Shown here: positions 33,827 to 43,264 of the stretch, piece after piece
Layout of the letters: the number at the start of each line of letters is the position of its first letter
Numbering within the stretch: the first letter of the stretch is position 1
Origin: Acetomicrobium hydrogeniformans
GTDB lineage: Bacteria; Synergistota; Synergistia; Synergistales; JAFGMB01
NCBI GenBank assembly: GCA_016841745.1
Contig: JAENYO010000006.1
Location: 117,008-181,007, forward strand
DNA length: 64,000 nt
Direction of reading: 5' to 3'
Notes under the pieces: generated by a model
Seen by the model: only the letters and a program-made list of their open reading frames with translations
What the model was told of the DNA's origin: nothing
Database searches by the model: none
Position numbers and translations under genes: made by a program

Positions 33827-34642
33827 TTACCCCAGACAATTAACAAGATCTCCAGAGGTCGAGATAACAGATGGCACTATCATCACTCTTGATGGTCGTA
33901 CTCCCTTAGATTGGAGAGTATTAAGAATGAGCCTGCCTGAGATAGCGCCCATTTCAAACAAGGGTATGTCCAGACAATATGATCCTGTTGCTCTGGCAAG
34001 AACAGGATCTGTACAGATCACTGGATATTTGCTGGAAATGGCCTGCCTGAACTCTTCTTCAGAGATGACTTTCATGGGAGGTATGAGCCCGTCAAAGATA
34101 CCGGAATATAACTGAATATTTTCGCTGAAAAGAAGGATCTCTTTCTTTTCACTTATCATGGAGATCTTTTCCATTGTTTTTTCAACATCAAGCAATATGG
34201 AAAAAACTGATGGATTTTCAAAACCAATACTAACAACTGGAATATCTACACCTGGGTCAGGCAGTTTATCTCCGAACCAGACGATACCATCAACTTTCCT
34301 GGATCTCAGATTTCGCATGATATTTTCTTCATGCTGACCAGCAAGGGAAATGCTCTTTACCAATAACTCCAATTTATGACGAGAGAATACCCTTTCCAGC
34401 CCTGCAAGGAAAAAACCAGTCGAGGAGAGATTGAGATCTGGGAATACAACTCCAATTAGATCAGTTCGCTGGCTTGAGAGTCCCCTCGCTACAGCATCTG
34501 GCTCATAACCAAGAGATTTTGCTGCATTCCAGACCTTTTCCCTCGTTGAAGGGGAGATCCTGTGGTCACCCTTTAAAGCCCTGCTTACTGTTGCCTTGTT
34601 AACACCAGCAAGTCTGGCCACATCTGCCATGGTAACGCTCAT
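33827..34642 (-). CDS. LacI-family transcriptional regulator, short ligand domain
   Basis: A 271-aa repressor-like protein. The helix-turn-helix and hinge (MADVARLAGVNKATVSRALKGDHRIS, about 5-60) are typical. The ligand domain begins RTDLIGVVFPDLNLSSTGFF but is about 60 residues shorter than the usual LacI protein; the middle (about 150-190) is compressed. The end (SGRLILNTLQSKGVRPSRVMIVPSVISTSGD) is complete, so it is a shortened family member, not a 3' truncation. It follows the L,D-transpeptidase gene by 40 bases on the same strand. Ligand unknown; no sugar genes adjoin. Confidence 0.85.
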   Translation of the reverse strand: MSVTMADVARLAGVNKATVSRALKGDHRISPSTREKVWNAAKSLGYEPDAVARGLSSQRTDLIGVVFPDLNLSSTGFFLAGLERVFSRHKLELLVKSISLAGQHEENIMRNLRSRKVDGIVWFGDKLPDPGVDIPVVSIGFENPSVFSILLDVEKTMEKISMISEKKEILLFSENIQLYSGIFDGLIPPMKVISEEEFRQAISSKYPVICTDPVLARATGSYCLDIPLFEMGAISGRLILNTLQSKGVRPSRVMIVPSVISTSGDLVNCLG

Positions 34643-34682
34643 CTAGATCAACTCCATCTTTTAACTGGACAACTCAAGTATA

Positions 34683-35300
34683 TCAGGGAAGGATCACTAC
34701 TTCCTGGCCTACCATGGAATAGTCGACTACTCTGACAAGATCAATATTTTTCAACCTGATACATCCATGACTGGCATTTGTCCCTATCTCTGCTATATGT
34801 CCTTCATCAGTCCCATGTATTCCTATACCCTTCCACTTACCCGTGTCAAGCCTTATGAAAAAGGGACCGTATCCAATTCTTTCTCCAGTCTTCTTATCTT
34901 CATAGGGTTTCCACCATGAAGCATCCTGGATCATGGATACAGTGAACTTTCCTTCAGGAGTCCTCATATCTCCTACTTTCTGTTTTTGTCCAGTATTTCT
35001 CCCTACCGCAACACTCGAGATCAGGAACACTACTCCATTAGACCTGTCTATACCAAGGAAAAAATGATACTTTTTAGAACATACCCAGAGAATAGATGTA
35101 TTCGTTACAGGTTTCCATTCTGTGTCTATATCCGGATCGGTCAGAATAATTCCGGGATAAACAAAAGAAAGATCGTTCAATATATAAGCAGTCTTATCAA
35201 AGCCGGAACCACTTTCATCATAAGCCTCAAGTGAATCGACATGATTCGAAAGAAGAAGGGCTATACAAAATATGAAAAGTGAAATGTATCCTTTATTCAA
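34683..35300 (-). CDS. YkuD-type L,D-transpeptidase, secreted
   Basis: A 205-aa periplasmic enzyme that forms 3-3 peptidoglycan crosslinks or attaches proteins to the wall. A signal peptide (1-24) is followed by the YkuD domain (about 80-205) with the active-site motif IGIHGTDE and SHGCIRLKN, which holds the catalytic His, Cys and Arg. It overlaps the upstream nucleoside kinase gene by 8 bases and precedes the LacI gene, giving a three-gene unit of mixed function. Confidence 0.92.
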   Translation of the reverse strand: MNKGYISLFIFCIALLLSNHVDSLEAYDESGSGFDKTAYILNDLSFVYPGIILTDPDIDTEWKPVTNTSILWVCSKKYHFFLGIDRSNGVVFLISSVAVGRNTGQKQKVGDMRTPEGKFTVSMIQDASWWKPYEDKKTGERIGYGPFFIRLDTGKWKGIGIHGTDEGHIAEIGTNASHGCIRLKNIDLVRVVDYSMVGQEVVILP

Positions 35301-36939
35301 AACAACTTCCTCCGATAAACTCTCTCAGAATGGAATTATTTGGTACTGATTCTGACGGAATAACAGGGATAAATTTTAACATGGAAAGTATTCTTCTTGC
35401 TTCTCCATAGACTGAGGACCCCTCCGCAACTGTATGAAGAAGCGGCTCGGCATACCCCTTGAGGACGGCGAGCTCATAGGGAAGGGATGAATTAAAAAGG
35501 GCATCTGCTCCTTCTTCATAAGGAAAAATAAACTTCATTGAGCCTCTAATTACAGAGGGCCACTGCATAAGGGTAGATTCTGCGGTATGTCCCCGCCTTC
35601 GATTATCCCTTACGAGTCTTCTCAATAGTCGGTTATCAGTAGTACTAGTCCTGTTGTGATTATCAAGAGATATCCCTGTAAGAGGGGATACAAATATCTT
35701 GTATTTCTTTTCTGAAGGGACAACTGCTGCGACTTTCTCATTTAAACCGTGTATACCTTCAAGAATTAGAATATGGTCATCGTTTAGCTGAAGGACTCTA
35801 CCCGGACGCTTTTTTCCTTCAAGGAAATCGAATACCGGGAGAGTTACTTCCTTACCTGTAAGAAGTTGTTCAAAAGTCTGATCCAGAAGGTCCATATCAA
35901 GGGCTTCCAGTACTTCAAAATCATAATTTCCTTTTTCATCTATGGGAGTTCGTTCCCTGTCAACAAAAAAGTCATCGAGGGAAATAATTATTGGCTTTTT
36001 GCCGCAGACCTGAAGCTGGATGCCTAATCTCTTCGCAGTGGTAGTTTTTCCTGAACCTGAGGGGCCAGCAATGGATATGACCTTGACATGATCTTTACTG
36101 GAGATCTTTTCAGCAAGAAAACTCAGGTTCCTGGCATGGAAAGCTTCAGATATCAGGACCATTTCAAGTCCCTTTCCTACAGCTATCCGTTCATGAAAAC
36201 TGTTCATAGTAGAAAGCCCAAGTGTTTTAAGCCAATCGGCATAATCAAGAAATACTCCCGAAAGTTTGGCGGAAGCCTGAAAAGAAGGAACCTGCTCTGG
36301 CGAACTAACTGTTGGAAATTGAAGCACCATTCCAGGATTAAGCATCTTCAGATCAAAGTGTTTGAGGTATCCAGTTGATGAAGCAAGAGGTGCAAAAAAG
36401 AACCCGTAAAAGTCCTGACAGGAATAAAGTTCTATCGGATCAGCAGCACTCCATCGGAAAAGTTCAGCCTTTTCCCTTCCCCCCTGCTGTTTAAAGATCT
36501 TCTGGGCCCGGTCAATGGGAACAATTTCTCTATGTATAGGAATATTCCTTTCAATGATATCAGTAAGACTGGCCTTTATCTTCAAAAGCTGCTCCGGGGA
36601 AACCGAACCCTTTTCAAGTTCCCAGTAATATCCTTCACTGATGGAATGGCGTATACGCAGGTCCTGATCAAGGGCGTTTCTGCATGCTATGACAAGCAGA
36701 AAACTCAGGGAACGTCTATAGACTTCCATTCCTTCGAAAGAACTTGTATCTACAAAATCAACAACACAATCATCATCTATTACCCAGTCAAGAGACCTTA
36801 AATAGTTATTAACATGCCATGCCACAACATTGGGAGGCCTTTTGCTGCCGTTACATATCCGCAAAAGGATCTCTTCTCCCGAAAGAGGTTCTACGCTCTC
36901 TATTTCAGCTGTATTGGTAACCGTAATCTTATAGGACAT
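35293..36939 (-). CDS. Uridine kinase-like nucleoside kinase with N-terminal TGS/ThrRS-like region
   Basis: A 548-aa protein. The N-terminal 60 residues resemble a TGS-like domain and residues about 60-200 the ThrRS/AlaRS second additional domain (IRHSISEGYYWELEKGSVSPEQL). The kinase domain spans about 285-480: Walker A SIAGPSGSGKTTTAKRLG, SLDDFFVDRERTP, EGIHGLNE and a NRLLRRLVRDNRRRGHT segment that binds the substrate or closes the lid. This architecture is known for bacterial uridine kinase-like proteins. It probably phosphorylates a nucleoside, possibly uridine. It starts a unit with the L,D-transpeptidase and LacI genes. Confidence 0.87.
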   Translation of the reverse strand: MSYKITVTNTAEIESVEPLSGEEILLRICNGSKRPPNVVAWHVNNYLRSLDWVIDDDCVVDFVDTSSFEGMEVYRRSLSFLLVIACRNALDQDLRIRHSISEGYYWELEKGSVSPEQLLKIKASLTDIIERNIPIHREIVPIDRAQKIFKQQGGREKAELFRWSAADPIELYSCQDFYGFFFAPLASSTGYLKHFDLKMLNPGMVLQFPTVSSPEQVPSFQASAKLSGVFLDYADWLKTLGLSTMNSFHERIAVGKGLEMVLISEAFHARNLSFLAEKISSKDHVKVISIAGPSGSGKTTTAKRLGIQLQVCGKKPIIISLDDFFVDRERTPIDEKGNYDFEVLEALDMDLLDQTFEQLLTGKEVTLPVFDFLEGKKRPGRVLQLNDDHILILEGIHGLNEKVAAVVPSEKKYKIFVSPLTGISLDNHNRTSTTDNRLLRRLVRDNRRRGHTAESTLMQWPSVIRGSMKFIFPYEEGADALFNSSLPYELAVLKGYAEPLLHTVAEGSSVYGEARRILSMLKFIPVIPSESVPNNSILREFIGGSCFE

Positions 36940-37023
36940 CTTTTCACCTTCCAGACATTAATAACTCAAGTTTGTTTATCCACTTTATATCAGATTACTT
37001 ATACAATAAAGGCAATAAATAGA

Positions 37024-37056
37024 AAACCCCATCCGCCAGATAACGGATGGGGTAAT
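37024..37056 (-). terminator. Terminator of the glycine betaine operon
   Basis: CCCCATCCG faces CGGATGGGG, followed by TTTTCTATTT on the minus strand, 19 bases after the permease stop. Confidence 0.85.
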
Positions 37057-37074
37057 AAAATAAAAATGGATATC

Positions 37075-37926
37075 TTATCTTTTATTGGGCTCCCAACGTC
37101 GGGCAAAACCCTGTGTTATCCTGTCTATGACTATGGCCAGTATAACAATGCTGAAACCGGATTCAAAACCATGTCCCACATCGATCCTGTTGATCGAAAG
37201 CAGAACTTCCTGACCAAGACCACGTGCACCTATCATTGAACAGACAACTACCATTGCAAGAGCCATCATGGTAGTCTGGTTGATACCAGCCATAATATTT
37301 GGCATAGCCAGGGGTATCCTTACTTCTTTCAGGAGTTGCCACTTGGTCGCACCATATGCGAGAGCTGCCTCCTGAGTTGCCTTGGGAACCTGTCTTATAC
37401 CAAGATTCGTCAGTCTTATAACTGGAGGCATGGAGTAGATAAGAGTCGCAAATACAGCAGGTACCTTACCCAGACCAAAGAACATCATGGCAGGAATAAG
37501 ATATACAAAACTGGGCATGGTTTGCATACCATCCAGGATCGGTGTCATTATGGACCTTGCCCTATCAATCTGCGCCATAAGGATACCCGTTGGTATTCCC
37601 ATAAACAGAGACAGAAATACTGCTGTAATTATTACAGCAAGGGTATCGATGGCTAGATCCCATAAACCGAACATGCCTATGATCATGGGCATGAGAGCAA
37701 GGAATACAGCAGAAGAGATCTTTTTGTTCACTACCCATGCCAGAACACCTACAAAAAGAATATACCCCCACCATGGAATGGCGGATAAACCGGATCCTAT
37801 GGCCATAAGTACGTATGAAATAGATGCGGATATGCTGTCAAAACCTCCTGAAAAAGAATGGAGGAGCCAGTTTATAAAATCATTTACATACCCTGCTACA
37901 TGAAATTCCAGAACCTCAGGAAACAT
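37075..37926 (-). CDS. proW: Glycine betaine/proline ABC transporter permease
   Basis: A 283-aa inner-membrane permease with about seven membrane segments. The conserved coupling loop EAALAYGATKWQLLKEVRIPLAMPNIMAGINQTTMMALAMVV (about 185-225) is diagnostic for ProW/OpuAB. A short N-terminal amphipathic part (FVAGYVNDFINWLL) precedes the first segment. It overlaps the ATPase gene by 11 bases, and the operon order is binding protein, ATPase, permease. It imports glycine betaine or a related osmolyte. Confidence 0.92.
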   Translation of the reverse strand: MFPEVLEFHVAGYVNDFINWLLHSFSGGFDSISASISYVLMAIGSGLSAIPWWGYILFVGVLAWVVNKKISSAVFLALMPMIIGMFGLWDLAIDTLAVIITAVFLSLFMGIPTGILMAQIDRARSIMTPILDGMQTMPSFVYLIPAMMFFGLGKVPAVFATLIYSMPPVIRLTNLGIRQVPKATQEAALAYGATKWQLLKEVRIPLAMPNIMAGINQTTMMALAMVVVCSMIGARGLGQEVLLSINRIDVGHGFESGFSIVILAIVIDRITQGFARRWEPNKR

Positions 37927-38830
37927 TCCCGATCATTCCTTTCTTTTCAGAGCCAGTTTCTTTGCTTGAATTATCAGTGATCAGGGAAATTTTCTTACTA
38001 TTGTCACCATCTGCCATCTGAAGCTGTTTTCTCTTATCCTGAACGAAGCGAGCCACGTAATCATCTGCAGGATTGGCAAGGATCTCTCCAGGTGCACCCA
38101 TCTGAACTATCTTCCCGTTTTTCATTACTGCCATTCTGTCCCCCAGCCTCATTGCCTCATCGAGATCATGAGTAACAAAGAAAATCGTCTTGTGCATATC
38201 TTCCTGCAATCGGATAAGCTCGTCCTGCATCTCCCTCCTTATCAGAGGATCAAGTCCGCTGAAGGGCTCATCCATTAGCAGGATAGGGGAATTCATTACG
38301 ATAGCCCGGGCAATACCGACCCTCTGCCGCATTCCTCCACTGAGAGAACTAGGATAGTAGTTTTCCCATTTGGAAAGACCTACAAGTTCCAGGGCAACCT
38401 TGGAACGTTCAAGACGCTCCTTCAGCAACACTCCCTTCAGTTTCAGACCAAAGGAAACGTTTTCAAGAACCGTTCGATGAGGAAGAAGACCGTAATGCTG
38501 AAAAACCATGGCCGTTTTTTCTCTTCGGAACTCTGTAAGCCCCTTTTCATCAAGAGCTGTTACATCCTCCCCAAAAACATTGATACTGCCTGAAGTAGGT
38601 TCTATAAGCCGGAGGATACACCTGATAAGAGTGGACTTTCCACTCCCGGATAAACCCATTACAACAAATACTTCTCCCGGATTTACCGTAAGAGACACGC
38701 CTCTTACGGCAACAACGGCTTCTTCTGATTTATCCAGAGAAGTGACCAGGTCCTGATCTTCAACATCTATATCCTGGTCATTTTTGGTATAAACCTTCCA
38801 GAGGTCTCTTATTTCAATTGCTTCAACCAA
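37916..38830 (-). CDS. proV: Glycine betaine/proline ABC transporter ATP-binding protein
   Basis: A 304-aa ABC ATPase. Walker [11 protein letters not shown] (about 60), signature LSGGMRQRVGIARAI, Walker B ILLMDEPFSGLDPL and the H-loop FFVTHDLDEA are intact. The D/V-rich insert near residues 15-35 is like ProV (which has a leader before the core). CBS regulatory domains, present in many ProV/OpuAA proteins, are missing: only about 50 residues follow the core. It lies one base after the binding protein stop. Confidence 0.92.
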   Translation of the reverse strand: MVEAIEIRDLWKVYTKNDQDIDVEDQDLVTSLDKSEEAVVAVRGVSLTVNPGEVFVVMGLSGSGKSTLIRCILRLIEPTSGSINVFGEDVTALDEKGLTEFRREKTAMVFQHYGLLPHRTVLENVSFGLKLKGVLLKERLERSKVALELVGLSKWENYYPSSLSGGMRQRVGIARAIVMNSPILLMDEPFSGLDPLIRREMQDELIRLQEDMHKTIFFVTHDLDEAMRLGDRMAVMKNGKIVQMGAPGEILANPADDYVARFVQDKRKQLQMADGDNSKKISLITDNSSKETGSEKKGMIGNVS

Positions 38831-38831
38831 A

Positions 38832-39839
38832 TTATTTCAACTCCTCAAGGGCCTTTTCTATCTTTGTTATCCTGACATCATCGGTAATCCATGATTTCCA
38901 GTCCTGTTCATATTTTTTCAGGAACCAGACCGCTGCTTCCTCAGCTTTAACATTATTGTCTTTCATGTAGGCCAGACCTTCATTGGTCTGTGTAAGAGTT
39001 GTTTCATACCTTCTCAGCATTTCTGTTATTTCAGGATTTTCTTCTGCAAAATCTGCATTCAACAGGATAAGAACTTGAGCCGCTACAAAAGCACATCCTC
39101 GATCCTTCTTGAATATCTCTTCATCATAGGCAGGTTCTTCGAGCATGGTCATATCCAGCTTACCCATGATGGGAGTCGGTTCCCAGTAATAAGCAAGGAT
39201 CGGTTTTCCTTTTTCGTAAGAACCAACGATAGCTGCGGCAAGAGCGGATTGTGAACCAGGATCAAAAGCAAGATAACTGTCACCAAGACCATAAGCCTCT
39301 AACTTGGCAATATTATGACTATGAACTACCCAGCCACTGGGGCCGTTGTAAAGACGTCCTTTTGAAGGTTCTTCCGGGTCTTTGAAAAGCTCCCAGTATT
39401 TTTTTAGATCATCCACAGTTTTAAGATCCGGTGCCATGGGCTCAATACCCCTGGACTTATCTCCCTTGATCACATAGGTAGGCACATACCAACCCTGGGG
39501 TGCATCGGGAAAAACCTTTCCAACAGTAACAACTTTTTTGCCAGCTTTGGCCTTGTCAAACCATTCCCAGACATTATCGGCCCACAACTCCATGGTGACA
39601 TCGATGTCTCCACGTTCAATACCCATAAGTCCCGGCATTGATTCTGCAAATGTATATTCGACTTTTTTGTCAAAACCATTTTCAAAGATAAACCCGGCCA
39701 CTCTGTTATGGAACTGGACACTATCCCAGCTGAAATCGACAAAAACAACCGGCTTCTCGGCAGCAAGGGACATTGAACTCCCCATAGAAAAGACAATAAG
39801 CAATAGGGCAACCAATGAAAGAAAACGCATTTTTTTCAT
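38832..39839 (-). CDS. proX: Glycine betaine-binding protein
   Basis: A 335-aa periplasmic binding protein (OpuAC/ProX family). A signal peptide (1-26, ending MSLAA) is followed by VDFSWDSVQFHNRVAGFIFE, GDIDVTMELWADNVWEWFD (aromatic cage Trp residues) and PDAPQGWYVPTYV. A GGAGG-type site precedes the ATG. It heads the operon; the upstream 117 bases hold its promoter but no clear operator is seen. Confidence 0.92.
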   Translation of the reverse strand: MKKMRFLSLVALLLIVFSMGSSMSLAAEKPVVFVDFSWDSVQFHNRVAGFIFENGFDKKVEYTFAESMPGLMGIERGDIDVTMELWADNVWEWFDKAKAGKKVVTVGKVFPDAPQGWYVPTYVIKGDKSRGIEPMAPDLKTVDDLKKYWELFKDPEEPSKGRLYNGPSGWVVHSHNIAKLEAYGLGDSYLAFDPGSQSALAAAIVGSYEKGKPILAYYWEPTPIMGKLDMTMLEEPAYDEEIFKKDRGCAFVAAQVLILLNADFAEENPEITEMLRRYETTLTQTNEGLAYMKDNNVKAEEAAVWFLKKYEQDWKSWITDDVRITKIEKALEELK

Positions 39840-39956
39840 GTTTGTATCCTCCTTTTGAATTTGAAAAAAAGTTGAGTGATATTAGAATGTTATCTGCACC
39901 ATGCAAACAACTATAGACCTCAGCGGAATACTGATAAGGTTATAAGGGAAACATCT

Positions 39957-40304
39957 CTAATGGCTATCTAGAAGCGGGTCTGATGAACTTTCAAGAATTT
40001 TAAGCCTGGACTCCAGATCATATACTTTTTCCTGAAGCTCATATATTTGTGTCTGAAGAGTATCCAGTGTGTTCAAAGGAAGTTTATTTTTTTGACGTGC
40101 TGCAGAAATAGTTTCTCTGACTACCTGATTTCTATAGAGCGTGGAACGGGCAATTCCCATTTTTCTAGACACTGTCTGGAAGTCAATATGACTTCCCATA
40201 ACTTCCATTTCCTTTATCGCTTTTTCTACTGCTTCTACCAGTTGTTTTTTCTCCTTTTTTGTTATTTGTTTCTCCGTCAGGATCAATCTCTCCTCTTGCT
40301 TCAT
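39957..40304 (-). CDS. Small HTH plus coiled-coil protein, DUF6262/TnpC-like
   Basis: A 115-aa basic protein. A predicted helix-turn-helix (about 40-68: HIDFQTVSRKMGIARSTLYRNQVVRETI) resembles the DUF6262 domain of Tn554-type TnpC transposition regulators, and the end (about 78-110: LDTLQTQIYELQEKVYDLESRLKIL) is a coiled coil that should dimerise. No transposase or recombinase adjoins, so it is either a remnant or an independent regulator. It lies between the proX operon and a divergent FadR-type regulator gene. Confidence 0.6.
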   Translation of the reverse strand: MKQEERLILTEKQITKKEKKQLVEAVEKAIKEMEVMGSHIDFQTVSRKMGIARSTLYRNQVVRETISAARQKNKLPLNTLDTLQTQIYELQEKVYDLESRLKILESSSDPLLDSH

Positions 40305-40462
40305 TCTTGCTACACATATAGCGGATATACATTACCATAATGGTATTAAGTTGTCAAATTGCCACATTGGTAGGGTATCTTATGAATTGACGAATAAAGA
40401 CTGGCCTTTGTGAGTTTTTTCGAGTATAAATGTACATAAAGTTCAATTGCAGGAGGGACCTC

Positions 40463-41179
40463 ATGGTTGAACATATAAGAATACCCACAAAGATTTATGA
40501 AAAGGTAGTTGAAGAAATAAAGGACCTTATTTCAAAAGGAATTCTGGAGCAGGGAGACCCCCTACCCCCGGAAAGACATCTTATGGATCAGCTGGGCGTA
40601 AGCAGAAGTTCATTGAGAGAAGCATTCAGAGTCCTTGAATCTCTTGGGCTGATCGAAAGCCTTCCTGGAAAAGGTCGGTTTGTGCGAAGATGCAGAGGTG
40701 ATGGAATATTGAGCGGAAAAGTTCCGTTGGCTGACGAAGCTGTTCTGGAGCTTGTGGAAGCACGACGGGTACTGGAACCGGTGATCGCTTCCGAAGCGAC
40801 AAAACATGCTACCGCTCCCGACCTTACCCGAATGAGGCGTCTTCTTACGACAACTGGAGAGGATGTGGAATCCCTCACCCATCGTGCAGAATGTGACTAC
40901 GCATTCCATCTTCTTCTTGCAGAGACCACCCACAACTTTATATACGTCAATATAATTAAGATGACCTTTAACCTTATAATGGCTACCCATGAAAGGATAT
41001 ATGCACTGCTTGATGATAAAGAAATATTTCTTAAAGAACACGAGGAGTTGTATGATGCCATAATCGCCAGGGACCATGAGCTTGCTGCTTCCATAACCAG
41101 TAAACACATTGACAGGGTTTATAAAACACTTTTGAACGCTCTGGCCGAAGAAAATCTTTCTGGTGAGATAATGGAATAG
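40463..41179 (+). CDS. FadR/GntR-family (FCD) transcriptional regulator
   Basis: A 238-aa regulator. The winged helix (about 5-75: KIYEKVVEEIKDLISKG, LPPERHLMDQLGVSRSSLREAFRVLESLGLI) is followed by an all-helical FCD ligand domain (LVEARRVLEPVIASEATKHA; AECDYAFHLLLAETTHN with the metal-binding Asp/His). The ATG at 40463 is chosen because CAGGAGGG stands 8 bases upstream; an earlier ATG at 40430 lacks one. It is divergent from the HTH gene and convergent with the tungstate/molybdate binding protein. Targets unknown. Confidence 0.88.
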   Translation: MVEHIRIPTKIYEKVVEEIKDLISKGILEQGDPLPPERHLMDQLGVSRSSLREAFRVLESLGLIESLPGKGRFVRRCRGDGILSGKVPLADEAVLELVEARRVLEPVIASEATKHATAPDLTRMRRLLTTTGEDVESLTHRAECDYAFHLLLAETTHNFIYVNIIKMTFNLIMATHERIYALLDDKEIFLKEHEELYDAIIARDHELAASITSKHIDRVYKTLLNALAEENLSGEIME

Positions 41180-41201
41180 ATACTTCAGACTGAAATATAA
41201 A

Positions 41202-41232
41202 GAAGTGGGACTTTAGCAAATCAGTCCCACTT
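41202..41232. terminator. Bidirectional terminator
   Basis: AAGTGGGACT and AGTCCCACTT pair around a 10-base loop, between the convergent FadR-type and wtpA genes. Confidence 0.7.
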
Positions 41233-41242
41233 CGATGCACCT

Positions 41243-42205
41243 CTAAATTCCCATAAAGGGAAGCAAAACCTCAGGAATTTTATCATTTACAGTTACTGCT
41301 CTGGGACCGACTATTCCCTGTCCCATTTCCCTGAAGATCTTTAATCCACCGTCTTCATTCATAACAAACTTCGCGAATTCAAGAGCAAGTTCACGATTTG
41401 GAGCCTGCCTCATAACAGTAAAGCCATAAACTATGGGAGCACCTGTGAGAGTATTCTTTGAACCAGGTTCTTTGCCTGCCACATCTACTTTTGCTGTTGC
41501 ATACAGATCAGCGTATTCCACATCCCTCAAATTGATCTGTTGAGGAAGTTCCACAAAGCTGAAACCATGTTGAACTGCCACTGAACGATATTCGAAGGCA
41601 TAGTCCATTGCACCGCTCTCAACCTGAGCAACCAATTCTATGGCCTTGGGACGTGTATAGTGTCCTGAATCTTTCATGGCTTTTTCGTAGATACCCTCCT
41701 GAGCATAATGTTTCTCCGCAAGCTGAAGAACCATTACTGCCCTGTATCCGCATGGATCAAGATCAGGCTCTGAATTTCCCCAGGTTACATCTTTTCTCAA
41801 GATAATATCGAACCAGTTGTCCTGGTTTATTCCCTCAGCATACTTTGACTTGGGCCCATACATCAGAACTATTTCGTTTGAAGCAAACATTATGTTCCAA
41901 TCCGAATATTCAGGTCGCAGCATATTTTCTATAACCTGATAATCTGCAGAAAAATATATGTCACATTTCCCGCCAAGGTCAATTATCTTCCTTGCCAGTT
42001 GGCGACTTCCTCCAGCCTCTCTTTTCACATCAACATCAGGGTGCATTTTTTCAAATTGTGATTCAAGTTCTGCCATGGGTTTGCTTAGGCTCCCAGCATG
42101 AAAAAGGATAAGTTCGTTCCCTGCTGCAGCGAAGCCTGATGATGCAAATACACTGAGTATTACCGTTGCCAGCAATAAAACCATTATCTTACGGATTTTT
42201 TCCAA
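41243..42205 (-). CDS. wtpA: Tungstate/molybdate-binding protein WtpA-like
   Basis: A 320-aa periplasmic oxyanion-binding protein. A signal peptide (1-27, ending GFAAA) is followed by the WtpA-type stretch LILFHAGSLSKPMAELESQFE, REAGGSRQLARKIIDLGGKCDIYFSADY (binding Ser and backbone amides), NSEPDLDPCGYRAVMVLQLAE, and MDYAFEYRSVAVQHG. It is closer to WtpA than to ModA. It lies 27 bases after the ATPase gene. Tungstate use fits an anaerobe with tungsten or molybdenum aldehyde or formate oxidoreductases. Confidence 0.88.
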   Translation of the reverse strand: MEKIRKIMVLLLATVILSVFASSGFAAAGNELILFHAGSLSKPMAELESQFEKMHPDVDVKREAGGSRQLARKIIDLGGKCDIYFSADYQVIENMLRPEYSDWNIMFASNEIVLMYGPKSKYAEGINQDNWFDIILRKDVTWGNSEPDLDPCGYRAVMVLQLAEKHYAQEGIYEKAMKDSGHYTRPKAIELVAQVESGAMDYAFEYRSVAVQHGFSFVELPQQINLRDVEYADLYATAKVDVAGKEPGSKNTLTGAPIVYGFTVMRQAPNRELALEFAKFVMNEDGGLKIFREMGQGIVGPRAVTVNDKIPEVLLPFMGI

Positions 42206-42232
42206 AGCTTACACCTCCACTGTGAATATTGG

Positions 42233-43264
42233 TTAAAAAAGATGTACTCCCCGGGCCTTTATACCTAAAAAGACCCTGTCGCCTCTATTTATATGCATAT
42301 CCATCATGGCTGAAGCCAAAAGATGGGCGATCAATATGGTTTCTCCTACTTCTACGATTACTTCAAAAACAAGTCCCTTCGTGTGAACAGATCGTACTGC
42401 TCCTTTGAAAATATTTTCAAAACCATCCCCTGGATCTGATGGAAAGATCTGAATATCCTCAGGTCTGACACCAATAAAAGAATATTCATGACTATTTGAT
42501 GAATGATCTGTCCTGAATTGAAGTCCTTTGTCATTAAAAAAATATCCTTCACTGAAATAGCATTGAAGGATATTTTTCATGCCTACAAAACCGGCTACTG
42601 TCCGATCAAGAGGATGATAAAATACATCCTCCACTTTCCCAATCTGGTGAAGGCGTCCATCATTGATAACTGCAACTCTTTCACCCAGCGAAAGAACCTC
42701 ACCAAAATCATGGGTAACCATAATAATTGTGTTGCCCTCCTTGTGAAGGAGTTTCAGATAGTCTTGTATTTCTTCCCTGAAGACTGGATCCAGGGCGCTT
42801 AATGGCTCATCCAGCAGAAGCAGATCGGGATTCAGTATAAGAGAACGGGCAAGTGCAACTCTCTGCTGCTCCCCTCCTGATAATGTTTCAGGAAACCTTT
42901 GAAGAAGATTCCTTAGCTTCAGAAGATCCACCAGATGTGAAAAATAGGACTCATCACAGTGAGGATTAAACCTTAAACCATAACGAATATTTTCATTGAT
43001 CGTAAAATGGGGGAAAAGGGCATAATCCTGGTAAACAAGTGCAACTTTTCTCTTTTCAGGTGTAAGTTCAGTCACATCTCTACCGGATATATATATTCTT
43101 CCCCTGTTTATTCGCTGTAGACCGGCAATTGCCTCCAACATAAGTGTTTTGCCAGCACCACTTGGACCAACCACCATTACAAATTCGTTTTTTTTGATAT
43201 CCAGGTTCAAAGATTCAATACTGAATCCTCCAAGAAGAATGGAAACGTTATCAATCCTTATCAA
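42233..43264 (-). CDS. wtpC: Tungstate/molybdate ABC transporter ATP-binding protein
   Basis: A 343-aa ABC ATPase. Walker A GPSGAGKTLML (about 34), signature LSGGEQQRVALARSL, Walker B LLLDEPLSALDP and the H-loop TIIMVTHDFGE are intact. The C-terminal 110 residues form an oligomer-binding (TOBE/MOP-like) domain (about 240-340: FSEGYFFNDKG, SFIGVRPEDIQIF, GETILIAHLLASAMMDM) that may sense the anion. It overlaps the permease gene by 14 bases. Confidence 0.88.
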   Translation of the reverse strand: MIRIDNVSILLGGFSIESLNLDIKKNEFVMVVGPSGAGKTLMLEAIAGLQRINRGRIYISGRDVTELTPEKRKVALVYQDYALFPHFTINENIRYGLRFNPHCDESYFSHLVDLLKLRNLLQRFPETLSGGEQQRVALARSLILNPDLLLLDEPLSALDPVFREEIQDYLKLLHKEGNTIIMVTHDFGEVLSLGERVAVINDGRLHQIGKVEDVFYHPLDRTVAGFVGMKNILQCYFSEGYFFNDKGLQFRTDHSSNSHEYSFIGVRPEDIQIFPSDPGDGFENIFKGAVRSVHTKGLVFEVIVEVGETILIAHLLASAMMDMHINRGDRVFLGIKARGVHLF

